This document shows positions 1 to 5,757 of a DNA stretch of 30,736 nucleotides, piece by piece (position 1 is the stretch's first letter; the number at the start of each line of letters is the position of its first letter). Under the pieces are notes generated by a model. That model worked only from the letters and a program-made list of their open reading frames with translations. It searched no databases and was not told the origin of the DNA. This stretch comes from JBAYJS01 sp041664985. GTDB taxonomy: Bacteria; Patescibacteriota; Patescibacteriia; Buchananbacterales; UBA6539. Position numbers and translations under genes: made by a program. The stretch spans positions 1 through 30,736 of the forward strand of contig JBAYJS010000010.1 of the NCBI GenBank assembly GCA_041664985.1. The letters run 5' to 3'.

Positions 1-2
1 CG

Positions 3-728
3 CGGCTGCACACCCATATCGGTTCGGGTAGCGACCCGGAAGTTTGGGTCAGAGTCGCCAGCATGAGCCTGGAAATTGCCCACCAACTGCCGGACGTAAC
101 CGTCCTCAATTTGGGTGGCGGGATGAAAGTCGGACGGATGCCGGACGAAAAGTCAATTGACCTACAAGCCTGCGGCAACGCCATCAGACAAGCTGTCTGG
201 CAGTTTTCCCAAAACACCAACCGTAAGCTTCACCTGGAAATCGAACCGGGCACTTACGTTGTTGCTCCTGCCGGCAGTCTGATTGCCAGAGTCGTTGACG
301 TGGTGACTACCAAACCGGATCCAAACGGTTTTGTCTTTGCCAAAGTCGATACCGGCATGACCGAAGTTGCCCGACCAACTTTGTACGGCGCCCAACATCC
401 GATGACGTTGGTGCCCAAAGATCCCGATCCGAATCGCGAAGTGATTCCCTTTGTGGTTTCCGGCCATTGCTGCGAAAGCGGCGACATTTTGACACCGGCG
501 CCAGGCGACCCCAATACGGTTGCGACGCGACAGATGATTGAACCGGAAATTGGTGACTATCTGGTCGTCGGTTACACCGGCGCCTACTGCGAAGGGATGA
601 ACTGTTCCGGGTATAACTCGTTTCCGGCAGCAGCCAGTGTGCTGATTTGCCAAAACGGTTCTTACCGACTGATCCGGCAAGGTCAAATGCTGGAACAGAT
701 GATGCAAAACGAAATAGGGTTGGAATAA
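3..728 (+). CDS. lysA: Diaminopimelate decarboxylase-like PLP enzyme, 5' truncated by window
   Basis: Fold-type III PLP decarboxylase that would convert meso-diaminopimelate to L-lysine in the cytoplasm. The reading frame is open from base 3, and an in-frame HIGSG motif lies upstream of the first internal ATG at 63, so that ATG is not the true start and the N-terminal part lies outside the window. Other family marks in order are a NLGGG glycine loop, EIEPGTY (the EPG phosphate-binding motif, with T where many LysA have R), CCESGDIL (the CESGD active-site cysteine motif) and a C-terminal GAYCEGMNCSGYN, which corresponds to the GAY...M...YN segment of LysA. The next gene, 48 nt downstream, encodes a diaminopimelate dehydrogenase, which supports DAP over ornithine or arginine as substrate. 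Base composition is clearly GC-richer than the AT-rich genes nearby. Substrate identity is inferred from family and context. Confidence 0.85.
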   Translation, partial: RLHTHIGSGSDPEVWVRVASMSLEIAHQLPDVTVLNLGGGMKVGRMPDEKSIDLQACGNAIRQAVWQFSQNTNRKLHLEIEPGTYVVAPAGSLIARVVDVVTTKPDPNGFVFAKVDTGMTEVARPTLYGAQHPMTLVPKDPDPNREVIPFVVSGHCCESGDILTPAPGDPNTVATRQMIEPEIGDYLVVGYTGAYCEGMNCSGYNSFPAAASVLICQNGSYRLIRQGQMLEQMMQNEIGLE

Positions 729-776
729 ACGGCAAACCCATAATGGGTTTTGCTAACAAGAGGAAGGAAACTGAAG

Positions 777-1871
777 ATGCGAAAAGGTGATATAGCAAAT
801 GTAGCAATTGTGGGGTTTGGCAATGTCGGCCAAGCAGTTGCCGCCGCCCTGACCAATAATCCTGAGTTGTACCCTGACCTGCGGTTGTACGCTATTTTTA
901 CCCGCCGGCCTGACGCCGTCCAGGAACAATTGGTCTGGCCGATGCGACAGATGGTCTACGAAAACCATGAGATCTACAGTCTGCCAAAAAAACCCGACGT
1001 TGCCATTTTGTGCGACGGGGCGACGGGTTTGCTGGACGAAGGCATGGGCGCAGAATGGGCTACGATCTGCAATACCGTCTGTTCCTATGACGACCACGGC
1101 CGAGTGCCCGAGTACTTTGCGGCAATGAACCGAGTCGCCAAAAAAGCCGGCCACGTGGCGGCAATCTGCACCGGCTGGCACCCCGGCACCCTCTCGGTGC
1201 AAGGGCTTTACGCCAACACTTTCCTGGGTGTGACGCCGCACCATCTCTATGGCCTGACCCCAAAAGGCGGGCTGAGCATGGGCCACACCCAACACGTCAA
1301 GGATGTACCGGGAGTTGCCGACGGCGTCCAGTACACCCACACCCGACCCGAAGCCATTGAGCGCATCAAAACCGGGGATAACCCGACGCTCACATCAGGC
1401 GACAAGATCTGGCGCGAAGTCTTTATCGTGCTGAAGCCGGGAGCTGAAGAAGAGCAAGTCAAATCCGCCATCACCACGATGGAAGGATATTTCGCTCCCT
1501 ACCAAACCCAGGTTACGATTGTCGACCAGGAAACCCTGGACGCAATCCGCAGCGAACGCGGTATGGCTCACGATGGCATGACCATTGCGGTTGCCGAAAC
1601 TTCACCCGGCCGTCTGGCCACGCTGATCTATCAATGCGAATATGCCAGAAATCCCGAAGGTACGGCCCGCATCATGTTGCCCTGCGCCCGCGCCGCGTGC
1701 CGTCTGAACAGTCAGATCAAGCCCGGCATCATCGGTGTCGCCGCCAGCCTGATGGCTCCCTGGCACCGCCTGAGCCAAGGCTACATTTCCGGCGCGTTCA
1801 CGATGCTGGACCTTGCACCCGCGCTGCTCAGCGCGCACCCGCAGGAAAAACTCCTGGCGGAATTCGTCTGA
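777..1871 (+). CDS. ddh: meso-Diaminopimelate D-dehydrogenase
   Basis: NADPH-dependent enzyme making meso-diaminopimelate from tetrahydrodipicolinate in one step, bypassing the succinylase/acetylase branches. The 364-residue product opens with a Rossmann dinucleotide loop (VAIVGFGNVGQAV) followed by FTRRPDA, as in Ddh (GYGNLG...FSRR). Further matches are CDGATG, TVCSYDDH, CTGWHPGTLS (family STGWDPG), GGLSMGHTQHVKDVPGV (family GLSQGHSDALRRIPGV) and a C-terminal SGAFTMLDLAPALLS. An in-frame TTG exists at 750, but I choose ATG 777 because AGAGGAAGG lies about 10 nt before it and the protein then starts like the family. It forms a two-gene unit with lysA that ends at an intrinsic terminator. This is one of the GC-rich genes. 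Length is slightly above the roughly 320-residue Corynebacterium type. Confidence 0.92.
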   Translation: MRKGDIANVAIVGFGNVGQAVAAALTNNPELYPDLRLYAIFTRRPDAVQEQLVWPMRQMVYENHEIYSLPKKPDVAILCDGATGLLDEGMGAEWATICNTVCSYDDHGRVPEYFAAMNRVAKKAGHVAAICTGWHPGTLSVQGLYANTFLGVTPHHLYGLTPKGGLSMGHTQHVKDVPGVADGVQYTHTRPEAIERIKTGDNPTLTSGDKIWREVFIVLKPGAEEEQVKSAITTMEGYFAPYQTQVTIVDQETLDAIRSERGMAHDGMTIAVAETSPGRLATLIYQCEYARNPEGTARIMLPCARAACRLNSQIKPGIIGVAASLMAPWHRLSQGYISGAFTMLDLAPALLSAHPQEKLLAEFV

Positions 1872-1912
1872 ACCCAAGATCCGCAAGGATAAAGAGGAGG
1901 AAATAATACAAC

Positions 1913-1948
1913 CACCTGCACTGAAACAATTTAGTGCAGGTTTTTTTA
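1913..1948 (+). terminator. Intrinsic terminator of the lysA-ddh unit
   Basis: Perfect 8-bp stem CCTGCACT/AGTGCAGG (1915-1922 with 1933-1940), followed by seven T. A GAGGAGG Shine-Dalgarno-like sequence sits between the ddh stop and this hairpin with no start codon after it. Confidence 0.9.
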
Positions 1949-1950
1949 TA

Positions 1951-1977
1951 ACAAAAAACTAGCGTTTAAACGCTAGT
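1951..1977 (-). terminator. Perfect 20-bp palindrome, likely minus-strand terminator
   Basis: ACTAGCGTTTAAACGCTAGT (1958-1977) is its own reverse complement. Read on the minus strand it is a GC-containing stem followed by six T, so it would stop transcription coming from the tRNA-Gly side. It sits tail to tail with the lysA-ddh terminator. The roughly 150 bases between it and the tRNA locus (1978-2130) hold no gene that I can support. Confidence 0.6.
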
Positions 1978-2130
1978 CTATTGCTGGAGCGGGTGACCCA
2001 GCCTAAAGTCTGCGAAAAGTATAAAATAAATTATTCAGGCAGTTGACGCGAATACGCTTTCGGCTCACTTAATAATATAATCAAATTTTTCAATTGGCTT
2101 TAGGCGGGGCAGGCCGGATTTTTACCCAGC

Positions 2131-2256
2131 AGCAATAAAAAATTCACCTCTCAAAGCGGGTGACCGGATTCGAACCGGCGATCTTCTCCTTGGCAAGGAG
2201 ACATTCTACCACTGAACTACACCCGCTTTGAAAGGTGAAATAAATTTTTTATTGTT
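2131..2256. repeat. Inverted repeat flanking tRNA-Gly and extending its acceptor stem
   Basis: The left arm (2131-2162) and right arm (2220-2256) are reverse complements with about two mismatches and one 4-nt gap. Both include the acceptor strand of the tRNA and continue outward through TCAAAG, CACC and CAATAAAAAATT. In the transcript this would lengthen the acceptor helix by more than 20 bp. The distal part also ends in a T-rich run on the minus strand. Confidence 0.7.
2155..2226 (-). tRNA. tRNA-Gly (GCC)
   Basis: The minus strand folds as a standard 72-nt cloverleaf. The acceptor is GCGGGTG pairing with CACCCGC plus discriminator T. The D arm contains AGTTCAGTGGTAGAAT, and the anticodon arm is TCTCC/GGAGA with loop TTGCCAA giving anticodon GCC. 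The T arm has GCCGG/CCGGT with TTCGAAT. CCA is not encoded. Confidence 0.95.
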
Positions 2257-2262
2257 GCGGGG

Positions 2263-2338
2263 CGAACCGGCGATCTTTGTCTTGGCAAGGAGACATTCTA
2301 CCACTGAACCTGCCTGCCGGCAGGCAGGCTACACCCGC
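2263..2338 (-). pseudogene. Broken tRNA-Gly copy with palindrome insertion
   Basis: A second copy of the same tRNA lies just upstream in the direction of transcription. It keeps the 5' acceptor strand, most of the D arm, the GCC anticodon loop and the start of the T arm. The 3' acceptor strand is missing, one side of the anticodon stem is changed (AGACA for AGGAG) and a 20-bp GC palindrome is inserted between acceptor and D arm. It cannot fold as a functional tRNA. Confidence 0.85.
2309..2328. repeat. 20-bp perfect palindrome, copy 1
   Basis: CCTGCCTGCCGGCAGGCAGG is a perfect self-complementary 20-mer. Comparison with the intact tRNA-Gly shows a clean insertion of about 20 nt between GAAC and TACACCC (plus-strand reading). 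The identical word occurs at 5193-5212 inside a broken tRNA-Leu. Confidence 0.95.
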
Positions 2339-2353
2339 CTACGTTTTACTTCG

Positions 2354-2373
2354 CCTGCCTACCGGCAGGCAGG
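2354..2373. repeat. 20-bp palindrome, diverged copy
   Basis: CCTGCCTACCGGCAGGCAGG differs from the perfect palindrome by one base near the centre. It lies 25 nt from copy 1 in a short GC-rich patch that also holds a small GCGG/CCGC hairpin, in otherwise AT-rich DNA. Confidence 0.9.
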
Positions 2374-2433
2374 GCGGACAGGCCCGCAAAAGTTACAAAG
2401 GTTATTATAACAAAAACTAAAAAAATTGCAAGA

Positions 2434-3162
2434 CTATTTCTCTAAGCGCTGCCAAAGATTATTAAACATCGCCTTTTGAACTTTAGCCATTTCCTCACTT
2501 TCAATCACCAGCACCACTAAATCCTTTTTAAAAGAGAACATGGCAACTTTTCTTTCCCAAATAAAAATCATGCCATGAAATTCATAATCAGGTGAAATTA
2601 ATTTAACATCTCTTAGCTCTGACAAACCTAAACGCTGTCTTTCTCTGGCCTTTGGTGAATCCCTTAAAATAACCCTGACCGGAATTTTTCTTTTCATTCT
2701 TTCCTGAATAAATTTTGGCCAATAATCCCCTACAATTTCAAACATATCATCGGCCGAATTAAAAGCCAAAAGTTCTTTGCATTCCCTGGCTATTTCTTTA
2801 AAAACCAATTTCATACCTTCCAGTCCCTGATAATAGCGCACACTTGGTCGGGTTTTGGATTGACCATACATCATCTCAAATTCTGGTAAGGCCTGCTCCA
2901 ACAGATTAACCCTCTCTTTAGCTAAACTAATTACTTCTTTGGGGTCAGCCGCACTAAAATATTTTGTTTTCTTTTTTAAAAATGCCGAGACTAAATTCTG
3001 TTGTTTTAAAAATTCTAAAATTTCATAACAAGTTGAGCGGGGTAAGCTAGCTTTTTGGCTAATTTTTTGCACCGGAGCCGAACCTAACTCTAAACAAGCC
3101 AGATAAATTTTGGCTTGTTTTTCGGTTAAACCGTAATTTTTCAAAGTTTTTTCTAAATCCAT
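2434..3162 (-). CDS. TrmB-family transcriptional regulator
   Basis: DNA-binding regulator of 242 residues. The N-terminal winged helix-turn-helix (about residues 5-70) has the TrmB pattern GLTEKQAKIYLACLELG, then SLPRSTCYEILEFLKQQNLV as the recognition helix and a short wing KKKTKYFSA. A coiled-coil-like linker follows (about 75-105). The C-terminal half (RYYQGLEGMKLVFKEI...) resembles the effector or PLD-like domain found in short TrmB-like proteins. Such proteins are common in archaea and in candidate phyla, and their ligands are generally unknown. Its start is the ATG at 3162. No strong Shine-Dalgarno is visible, and the leader contains an AT-rich palindromic repeat and a small hairpin, with a near-consensus promoter at 3345-3373. 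It is transcribed away from the neighbouring GC-rich gene. Target genes cannot be read from the sequence. Confidence 0.85.
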   Translation of the reverse strand: MDLEKTLKNYGLTEKQAKIYLACLELGSAPVQKISQKASLPRSTCYEILEFLKQQNLVSAFLKKKTKYFSAADPKEVISLAKERVNLLEQALPEFEMMYGQSKTRPSVRYYQGLEGMKLVFKEIARECKELLAFNSADDMFEIVGDYWPKFIQERMKRKIPVRVILRDSPKARERQRLGLSELRDVKLISPDYEFHGMIFIWERKVAMFSFKKDLVVLVIESEEMAKVQKAMFNNLWQRLEK

Positions 3163-3171
3163 ATCATTTAT

Positions 3172-3289
3172 TAAATCCTAAATTCTAATATCTAAATACA
3201 AAACAAATCACAAATTCTAAACTCCAATCAGCCAAACGTTTAAAATTTGTGATTTGTGACATTACAATTTGTTTCAGATTTAGGATTTA
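3172..3289. repeat. AT-rich imperfect palindromic repeat (MITE-like)
   Basis: The left arm begins TAAATCCTAAAT and contains ACAAATCACAAATT. The right arm contains AATTTGTGATTTGT and ends ATTTAGGATTTA, the reverse complements. The arms are about 50 nt with a spacer of roughly 12 nt. The element occupies most of the leader of the TrmB-family gene. No ORF lies within it. Confidence 0.75.
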
Positions 3290-3344
3290 TTATCTTGAAT
3301 TTTATAAATTCTGTCGGCCAAACCGACAACTTTTTTATAGCATA

Positions 3345-3373
3345 ATCTTAGCTTATTTTAGCAATTTTGTCAA
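3345..3373 (-). promoter_or_regulatory. Sigma70-type promoter for the TrmB-family gene
   Basis: On the minus strand: TTGACA, a 17-bp spacer, then TAAGAT. The transcript would carry a leader of about 175 nt with a TGTCGG/CCGACA hairpin (3312-3328) and the AT-rich palindrome. Confidence 0.75.
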
Positions 3374-3507
3374 GATATAATAAAAAATTAGCCGTAATTA
3401 TAGACATTATAATAAAAAAATGGCATGATTTGAAGTTGAGCATAATCAACCCCCTTTAGCCGCAAGGTAAATGCGGATTTCGATCTTTAACAACAGGAGA
3501 AACGACA

Positions 3508-4071
3508 ATGAACCAATCTATAGTCATCCGCGTTAAACGAGGCCCGGTAACAGAGCTACCGAGACACTTTGGCAAAATGGAAAACAACGAGAACGAGTTT
3601 GTCCGCCCTGAGTTGCACTATGCGGGGCCGGTCGAATACGACCTTGCCAAACTGCAAAGGATCAACATTGCCGATATGGCACAACAATACGACGTTAAAC
3701 CGGAAAGTTTGTGGGTAGTAACTCAGTCTCAAGGGCCAATCCCCGATGATTTCTGTCCTTACAAAACATTCAAGTTCCTACTGGCACATAATCTGCTGAA
3801 AGATTGCCTGGACTTAAATGACGCAAAAGCAATCGAGGAGATGGTCGATCCAGTAAGCTTTGACAAACTCTTTTTGGATGACAAATTCATGCTCTGGAAA
3901 TCAGCACACTGGTTTTCAGTAAACGGGCTACGCCATTTACAGATTCCATATTTCTACCCTAACAGTTTTGCTGGCGAATGGGGAAAGGGAAATCCGTCAG
4001 CCTACCGGGGATTTGGTTATGACTCCGGTGGGAATGTCATGACACCGGATATACTAATGTATCCGCTCTAG
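3508..4071 (+). CDS. Hypothetical protein, GC-rich class
   Basis: I do not recognise this 187-residue protein. It has no signal peptide or membrane segment and looks soluble and globular, with an aromatic-rich C-terminal third (HWFSVNGLRHLQIPYFYPNSF, then a glycine-rich AYRGFGYDSGGN). The start ATG 3508 has AGGAG about 9 nt before it. The leader holds two short hairpins (GTTGA/TCAAC and CCGCA/TGCGG, within 3435-3478), and a TATAAT at 3408-3413 lies about 95 nt upstream without a convincing -35 box. The gene ends with its own strong terminator, so it is probably transcribed alone. Codon choice is GC-richer than in the TrmB-family gene or ruvB. The function is unknown. Confidence 0.7.
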   Translation: MNQSIVIRVKRGPVTELPRHFGKMENNENEFVRPELHYAGPVEYDLAKLQRINIADMAQQYDVKPESLWVVTQSQGPIPDDFCPYKTFKFLLAHNLLKDCLDLNDAKAIEEMVDPVSFDKLFLDDKFMLWKSAHWFSVNGLRHLQIPYFYPNSFAGEWGKGNPSAYRGFGYDSGGNVMTPDILMYPL

Positions 4072-4093
4072 CCGGTAGACCCAGCTCTTTTAG

Positions 4094-4133
4094 AGCTTAT
4101 CTGAAATAATCTTTATCAGATAAGCTTCTTTTT
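4094..4133 (+). terminator. Intrinsic terminator after the 3508-4071 gene
   Basis: Perfect 11-bp stem AGCTTATCTGA/TCAGATAAGCT (4094-4104 with 4116-4126), followed by TCTTTTT. Confidence 0.9.
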
Positions 4134-4206
4134 CCAGCTATTACCCAGTTTGGTGGCTGAAAAAAGGAGAAATTGTTCTTTGGCAACCAAAAAGGAGAAG
4201 ATTTCG

Positions 4207-4593
4207 ATGTTAATCAGACTACTGAATAAAAAAGAGAAAGCAATGGAGAGAGAAAAAAGACTTCCTGGCGACTCTGAAGCCTCCTTCTCTAAATGGCTTG
4301 CTGTTCTTCGGGCAGTTGTGGCTGATAATAATGAGATTATCATTATTATCGGGGAAAGTCCTTTTAACTTACGGAGTTTCATTCTGCCAGGAACGAGCCG
4401 ATTGGTGAATATCCACACGACCAAAGAATTTGAAAGAATAGAAGTGGATATGAAGAATAGACCTAAAGATTGGCTGTCTGCCCTGAAGAATTGTCTTTGG
4501 GACAACAAGGAGGCTTACTTTGGCTTAGATAGTGTTCTTGATGAATTTCTAAAGGTAATCTGCACTAAATCCAAAGCAAAGCCTGAAGAGTAA
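4207..4593 (+). CDS. Hypothetical protein, 128 residues
   Basis: Unrecognised small soluble protein. An in-frame ATG at 4150 exists, but ATG 4207 is preferred because AAGGAGAAG lies about 7 nt before it. The N-terminus is strongly charged (LNKKEKAMEREKRLPG). The middle has a buried beta-like stretch NEIIIIIGESPFNLRSFILPG, and the C-terminal half is probably helical. An 18-codon frame starting at TTG 4174 with its own AAGGAG overlaps the start, which may be chance. No promoter is obvious between the preceding terminator and this start, so the promoter is unresolved. A strong terminator follows. Nothing points to a function. Confidence 0.65.
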   Translation: MLIRLLNKKEKAMEREKRLPGDSEASFSKWLAVLRAVVADNNEIIIIIGESPFNLRSFILPGTSRLVNIHTTKEFERIEVDMKNRPKDWLSALKNCLWDNKEAYFGLDSVLDEFLKVICTKSKAKPEE

Positions 4594-4614
4594 GGTTACT
4601 TAGAAAAAGATTCT

Positions 4615-4649
4615 GAGACTTAAGCTTAATTGATTAAGTCTCTTTTTTT
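4615..4649 (+). terminator. Intrinsic terminator after the 4207-4593 gene
   Basis: Perfect 9-bp stem GAGACTTAA/TTAAGTCTC (4615-4623 with 4634-4642), followed by seven T. It overlaps the stop region of the convergent methyltransferase gene. Confidence 0.9.
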
Positions 4650-5115
4650 ATCTTTTCAAATTTAAATCATAAAGCGCCACGGCTGCCGCCACCGCCACGT
4701 TCATTGACTCTTTTTTACCTAACATTGGAATTTTTACCACTTCGTCAGCCAGCGCCAAAATACTTTTACTTACGCCACTGGTTTCACTGCCAACCACCAG
4801 CGCCAAAGGAAACTTGGGCTTAAAGCTTGGCAAAAGCTTTGCGTCTTTAGCTGTTTCCAAAACGATAATTTTAATCCCCTGCTTTTTTAATTTTTTAATC
4901 ACCAAATGAGTTTGCCATTGTTTTTCCCAAGCCACCCATTCATCTGCGCCCAAAGCGGTTTTGCTAATTTCTTTTCTGGGCGGAAAACCGGTATAGCCAC
5001 AAAGATATATTTTTTTAACACCAAAAACATCAGCGCAACGAAAAAGCGAACCGACATTAAAAAGGCTTCGGATATTTTGGGCGACTAGATATATTTCTTT
5101 TTCTTTGATTGACAT
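4648..5115 (-). CDS. SpoU/TrmH-family RNA 2'-O-methyltransferase
   Basis: SAM-dependent SPOUT methyltransferase that would methylate ribose 2'-OH in tRNA or rRNA. All three SpoU motifs are present in the 155 residues: motif 1 NIRSLFNVGSLFRCADVFG near residues 14-32 (the N and R are catalytic in the family), motif 2 LALVVGSETSGVS near 103-115, and motif 3 IPMLGKKESMNVAVAAAVALY near 129-149. The protein is the length of a bare catalytic domain, with no N-terminal L30e-like RNA-binding extension, so it resembles the short TrmL/TrmH-like group. Which nucleotide it modifies cannot be told. The gene is AT-rich, converges on the preceding gene and lies next to the tRNA-Leu locus. Confidence 0.93.
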   Translation of the reverse strand: MSIKEKEIYLVAQNIRSLFNVGSLFRCADVFGVKKIYLCGYTGFPPRKEISKTALGADEWVAWEKQWQTHLVIKKLKKQGIKIIVLETAKDAKLLPSFKPKFPLALVVGSETSGVSKSILALADEVVKIPMLGKKESMNVAVAAAVALYDLNLKR

Positions 5116-5173
5116 ATTGGCATTTTTATTTTAATATAGTTAAAGTTTATAGGCAACCAGTAATTTTCTAAAC

Positions 5174-5231
5174 GCTTGCCCAGGTGGTGAAACCTGCCTG
5201 CCGGCAGGCAGGCACGCAGGACTTAAAATCC
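5174..5231 (+). pseudogene. Partial tRNA-Leu copy (5' half) with palindrome insertion
   Basis: Bases 5174-5193 match 5476-5495, and 5213-5231 match 5503-5521, that is, the 5' end through the anticodon loop of the intact tRNA-Leu including four bases of upstream flank. In place of the seven D-loop bases TGGTATA it carries the GC palindrome. The copy stops just after the anticodon loop (AAAATCC) and runs directly into the GIY-YIG gene. Confidence 0.92.
5193..5212. repeat. 20-bp perfect palindrome, copy 3
   Basis: CCTGCCTGCCGGCAGGCAGG is identical to 2309-2328 and again sits in the D-arm region of a broken tRNA. Confidence 0.95.
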
Positions 5232-5236
5232 AATCT

Positions 5237-5476
5237 ATGTTTTATGTGTATGCGATAAAAAGCCTAAATAGAAACTATATTTATGTTGGTATCACTGATA
5301 ATCCAACTAGACGTATTAAACAACACAACTCCCAAAAAAGCAAAACTACTAAACCGTACTCACCTTTTAAAACAATACTAATTGAAAAATATAATTCCAG
5401 ACCAGAAGCTAGAAAAAGAGAAAAATATTTAAAATCAGGCTGTGGAAAAGAACAGCTAAAAAAATTAAAAACTTAG
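5237..5476 (+). CDS. GIY-YIG endonuclease, small stand-alone (UPF0213-like)
   Basis: Single-domain nuclease of 79 residues. It shows the GIY strand as YVYAIKS (residues 3-9) and the YIG strand as YIYVGITDNP, then the conserved arginine region TRRIKQHN and the metal-binding glutamate in EARKREKYLKSGCG near residues 58-71. It lacks a separate DNA-binding domain, as is usual for UPF0213/YhbQ-like proteins, which are abundant in candidate phyla. It starts six bases after the end of the tRNA-Leu fragment with no clear Shine-Dalgarno, and may be read from the tRNA promoter. It stops on the first bases of the second tRNA copy. The position suggests a homing-type role at the tRNA gene, which is an inference. 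A repair or housekeeping role is the alternative. Confidence 0.9.
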   Translation: MFYVYAIKSLNRNYIYVGITDNPTRRIKQHNSQKSKTTKPYSPFKTILIEKYNSRPEARKREKYLKSGCGKEQLKKLKT

Positions 5477-5479
5477 CTT

Positions 5480-5566
5480 GCCCAGGTGGTGAAACTGGTA
5501 TACACGCAGGACTTAAAATCCTGTGGCCGCAAGGCCGTGAGGGTTCGACCCCCTCTCTGGGCACCA
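5480..5566 (+). tRNA. tRNA-Leu (UAA)
   Basis: Acceptor GCCCAGG pairs with TCTGGGC. The anticodon arm is CAGGA/TCCTG with loop CTTAAAA, giving anticodon UAA. A class II variable arm GGCC/GGCC is present, and the T arm is GAGGG/CCCTC with TTCGACC. Discriminator A at 5563 is followed by an encoded CCA (5564-5566). No intron interrupts it. Confidence 0.96.
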
Positions 5567-5572
5567 AAAAAT

Positions 5573-5597
5573 AATAACCCAAAAGGTTATTTTTTTG
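5573..5597 (+). terminator. Intrinsic terminator after tRNA-Leu
   Basis: 7-bp stem AATAACC/GGTTATT with loop CAAAA, followed by a run of T. Confidence 0.85.
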
Positions 5598-5642
5598 TAT
5601 CTAATAAAATCTAATTTTTTCCAAATAAAGATCAAATCGCTC

Positions 5643-5671
5643 TTGACATAATGCCAAAAAATTGTTAATTT
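5643..5671 (+). promoter_or_regulatory. Sigma70-type promoter of the HD-GYP gene
   Basis: TTGACA at 5643-5648, a 17-bp spacer, TAATTT at 5666-5671. It overlaps an upstream in-frame ATG at 5662, which therefore cannot be the start. Confidence 0.8.
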
Positions 5672-5757
5672 TTTTTAACAGAAAGAAAAGGCAGTATAAG
5701 GCAAAATCGGGAACCTTAACATTTCAACTCAACAACGAACCTGGGAGATTAAGAACG

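Larger units (their letters stand above)
5174..5521 (+). mobile_element. Candidate GIY-YIG mobile unit at tRNA-Leu
   Basis: A GIY-YIG nuclease gene is bracketed by a broken (5174-5231) and an intact (5476-5521) copy of the 5' half of tRNA-Leu, in direct orientation 302 nt apart. The nuclease stop codon TAG overlaps the first bases of the second repeat, so the gene fills the space between repeats exactly. This is the footprint expected of an insertion at the anticodon loop that restores a working tRNA downstream. No integrase, transposase or intron core is present. Confidence 0.6.

Noticed and set aside
1988..1998. Third tRNA-Gly fragment (AGCGGGTGACC match)
   Set aside because: Only 11 bases match, too short to separate from chance in this GC-rich patch.
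2228..2410. 60-codon plus-strand frame over the broken tRNA-Gly and palindromes
   Set aside because: It reads antisense through a tRNA remnant and two GC palindromes, has no ribosome site and encodes a low-complexity peptide.
2131..5231. CRISPR array or toxin-antitoxin interpretation of the repeats
   Set aside because: The repeats are palindromes at irregular spacing with no regular spacers, and no cas or toxin gene is nearby.
5174..5566. Group I intron in tRNA-Leu(UAA)
   Set aside because: The tRNA is uninterrupted and the 302-bp interval is filled by a coding gene, with no room for an intron core.
5662..5757. 32-codon N-terminal extension of the HD-GYP protein
   Set aside because: The extension's ATG lies within the promoter (before the -10 box at 5666-5671), and the ribosome site supports ATG 5758.
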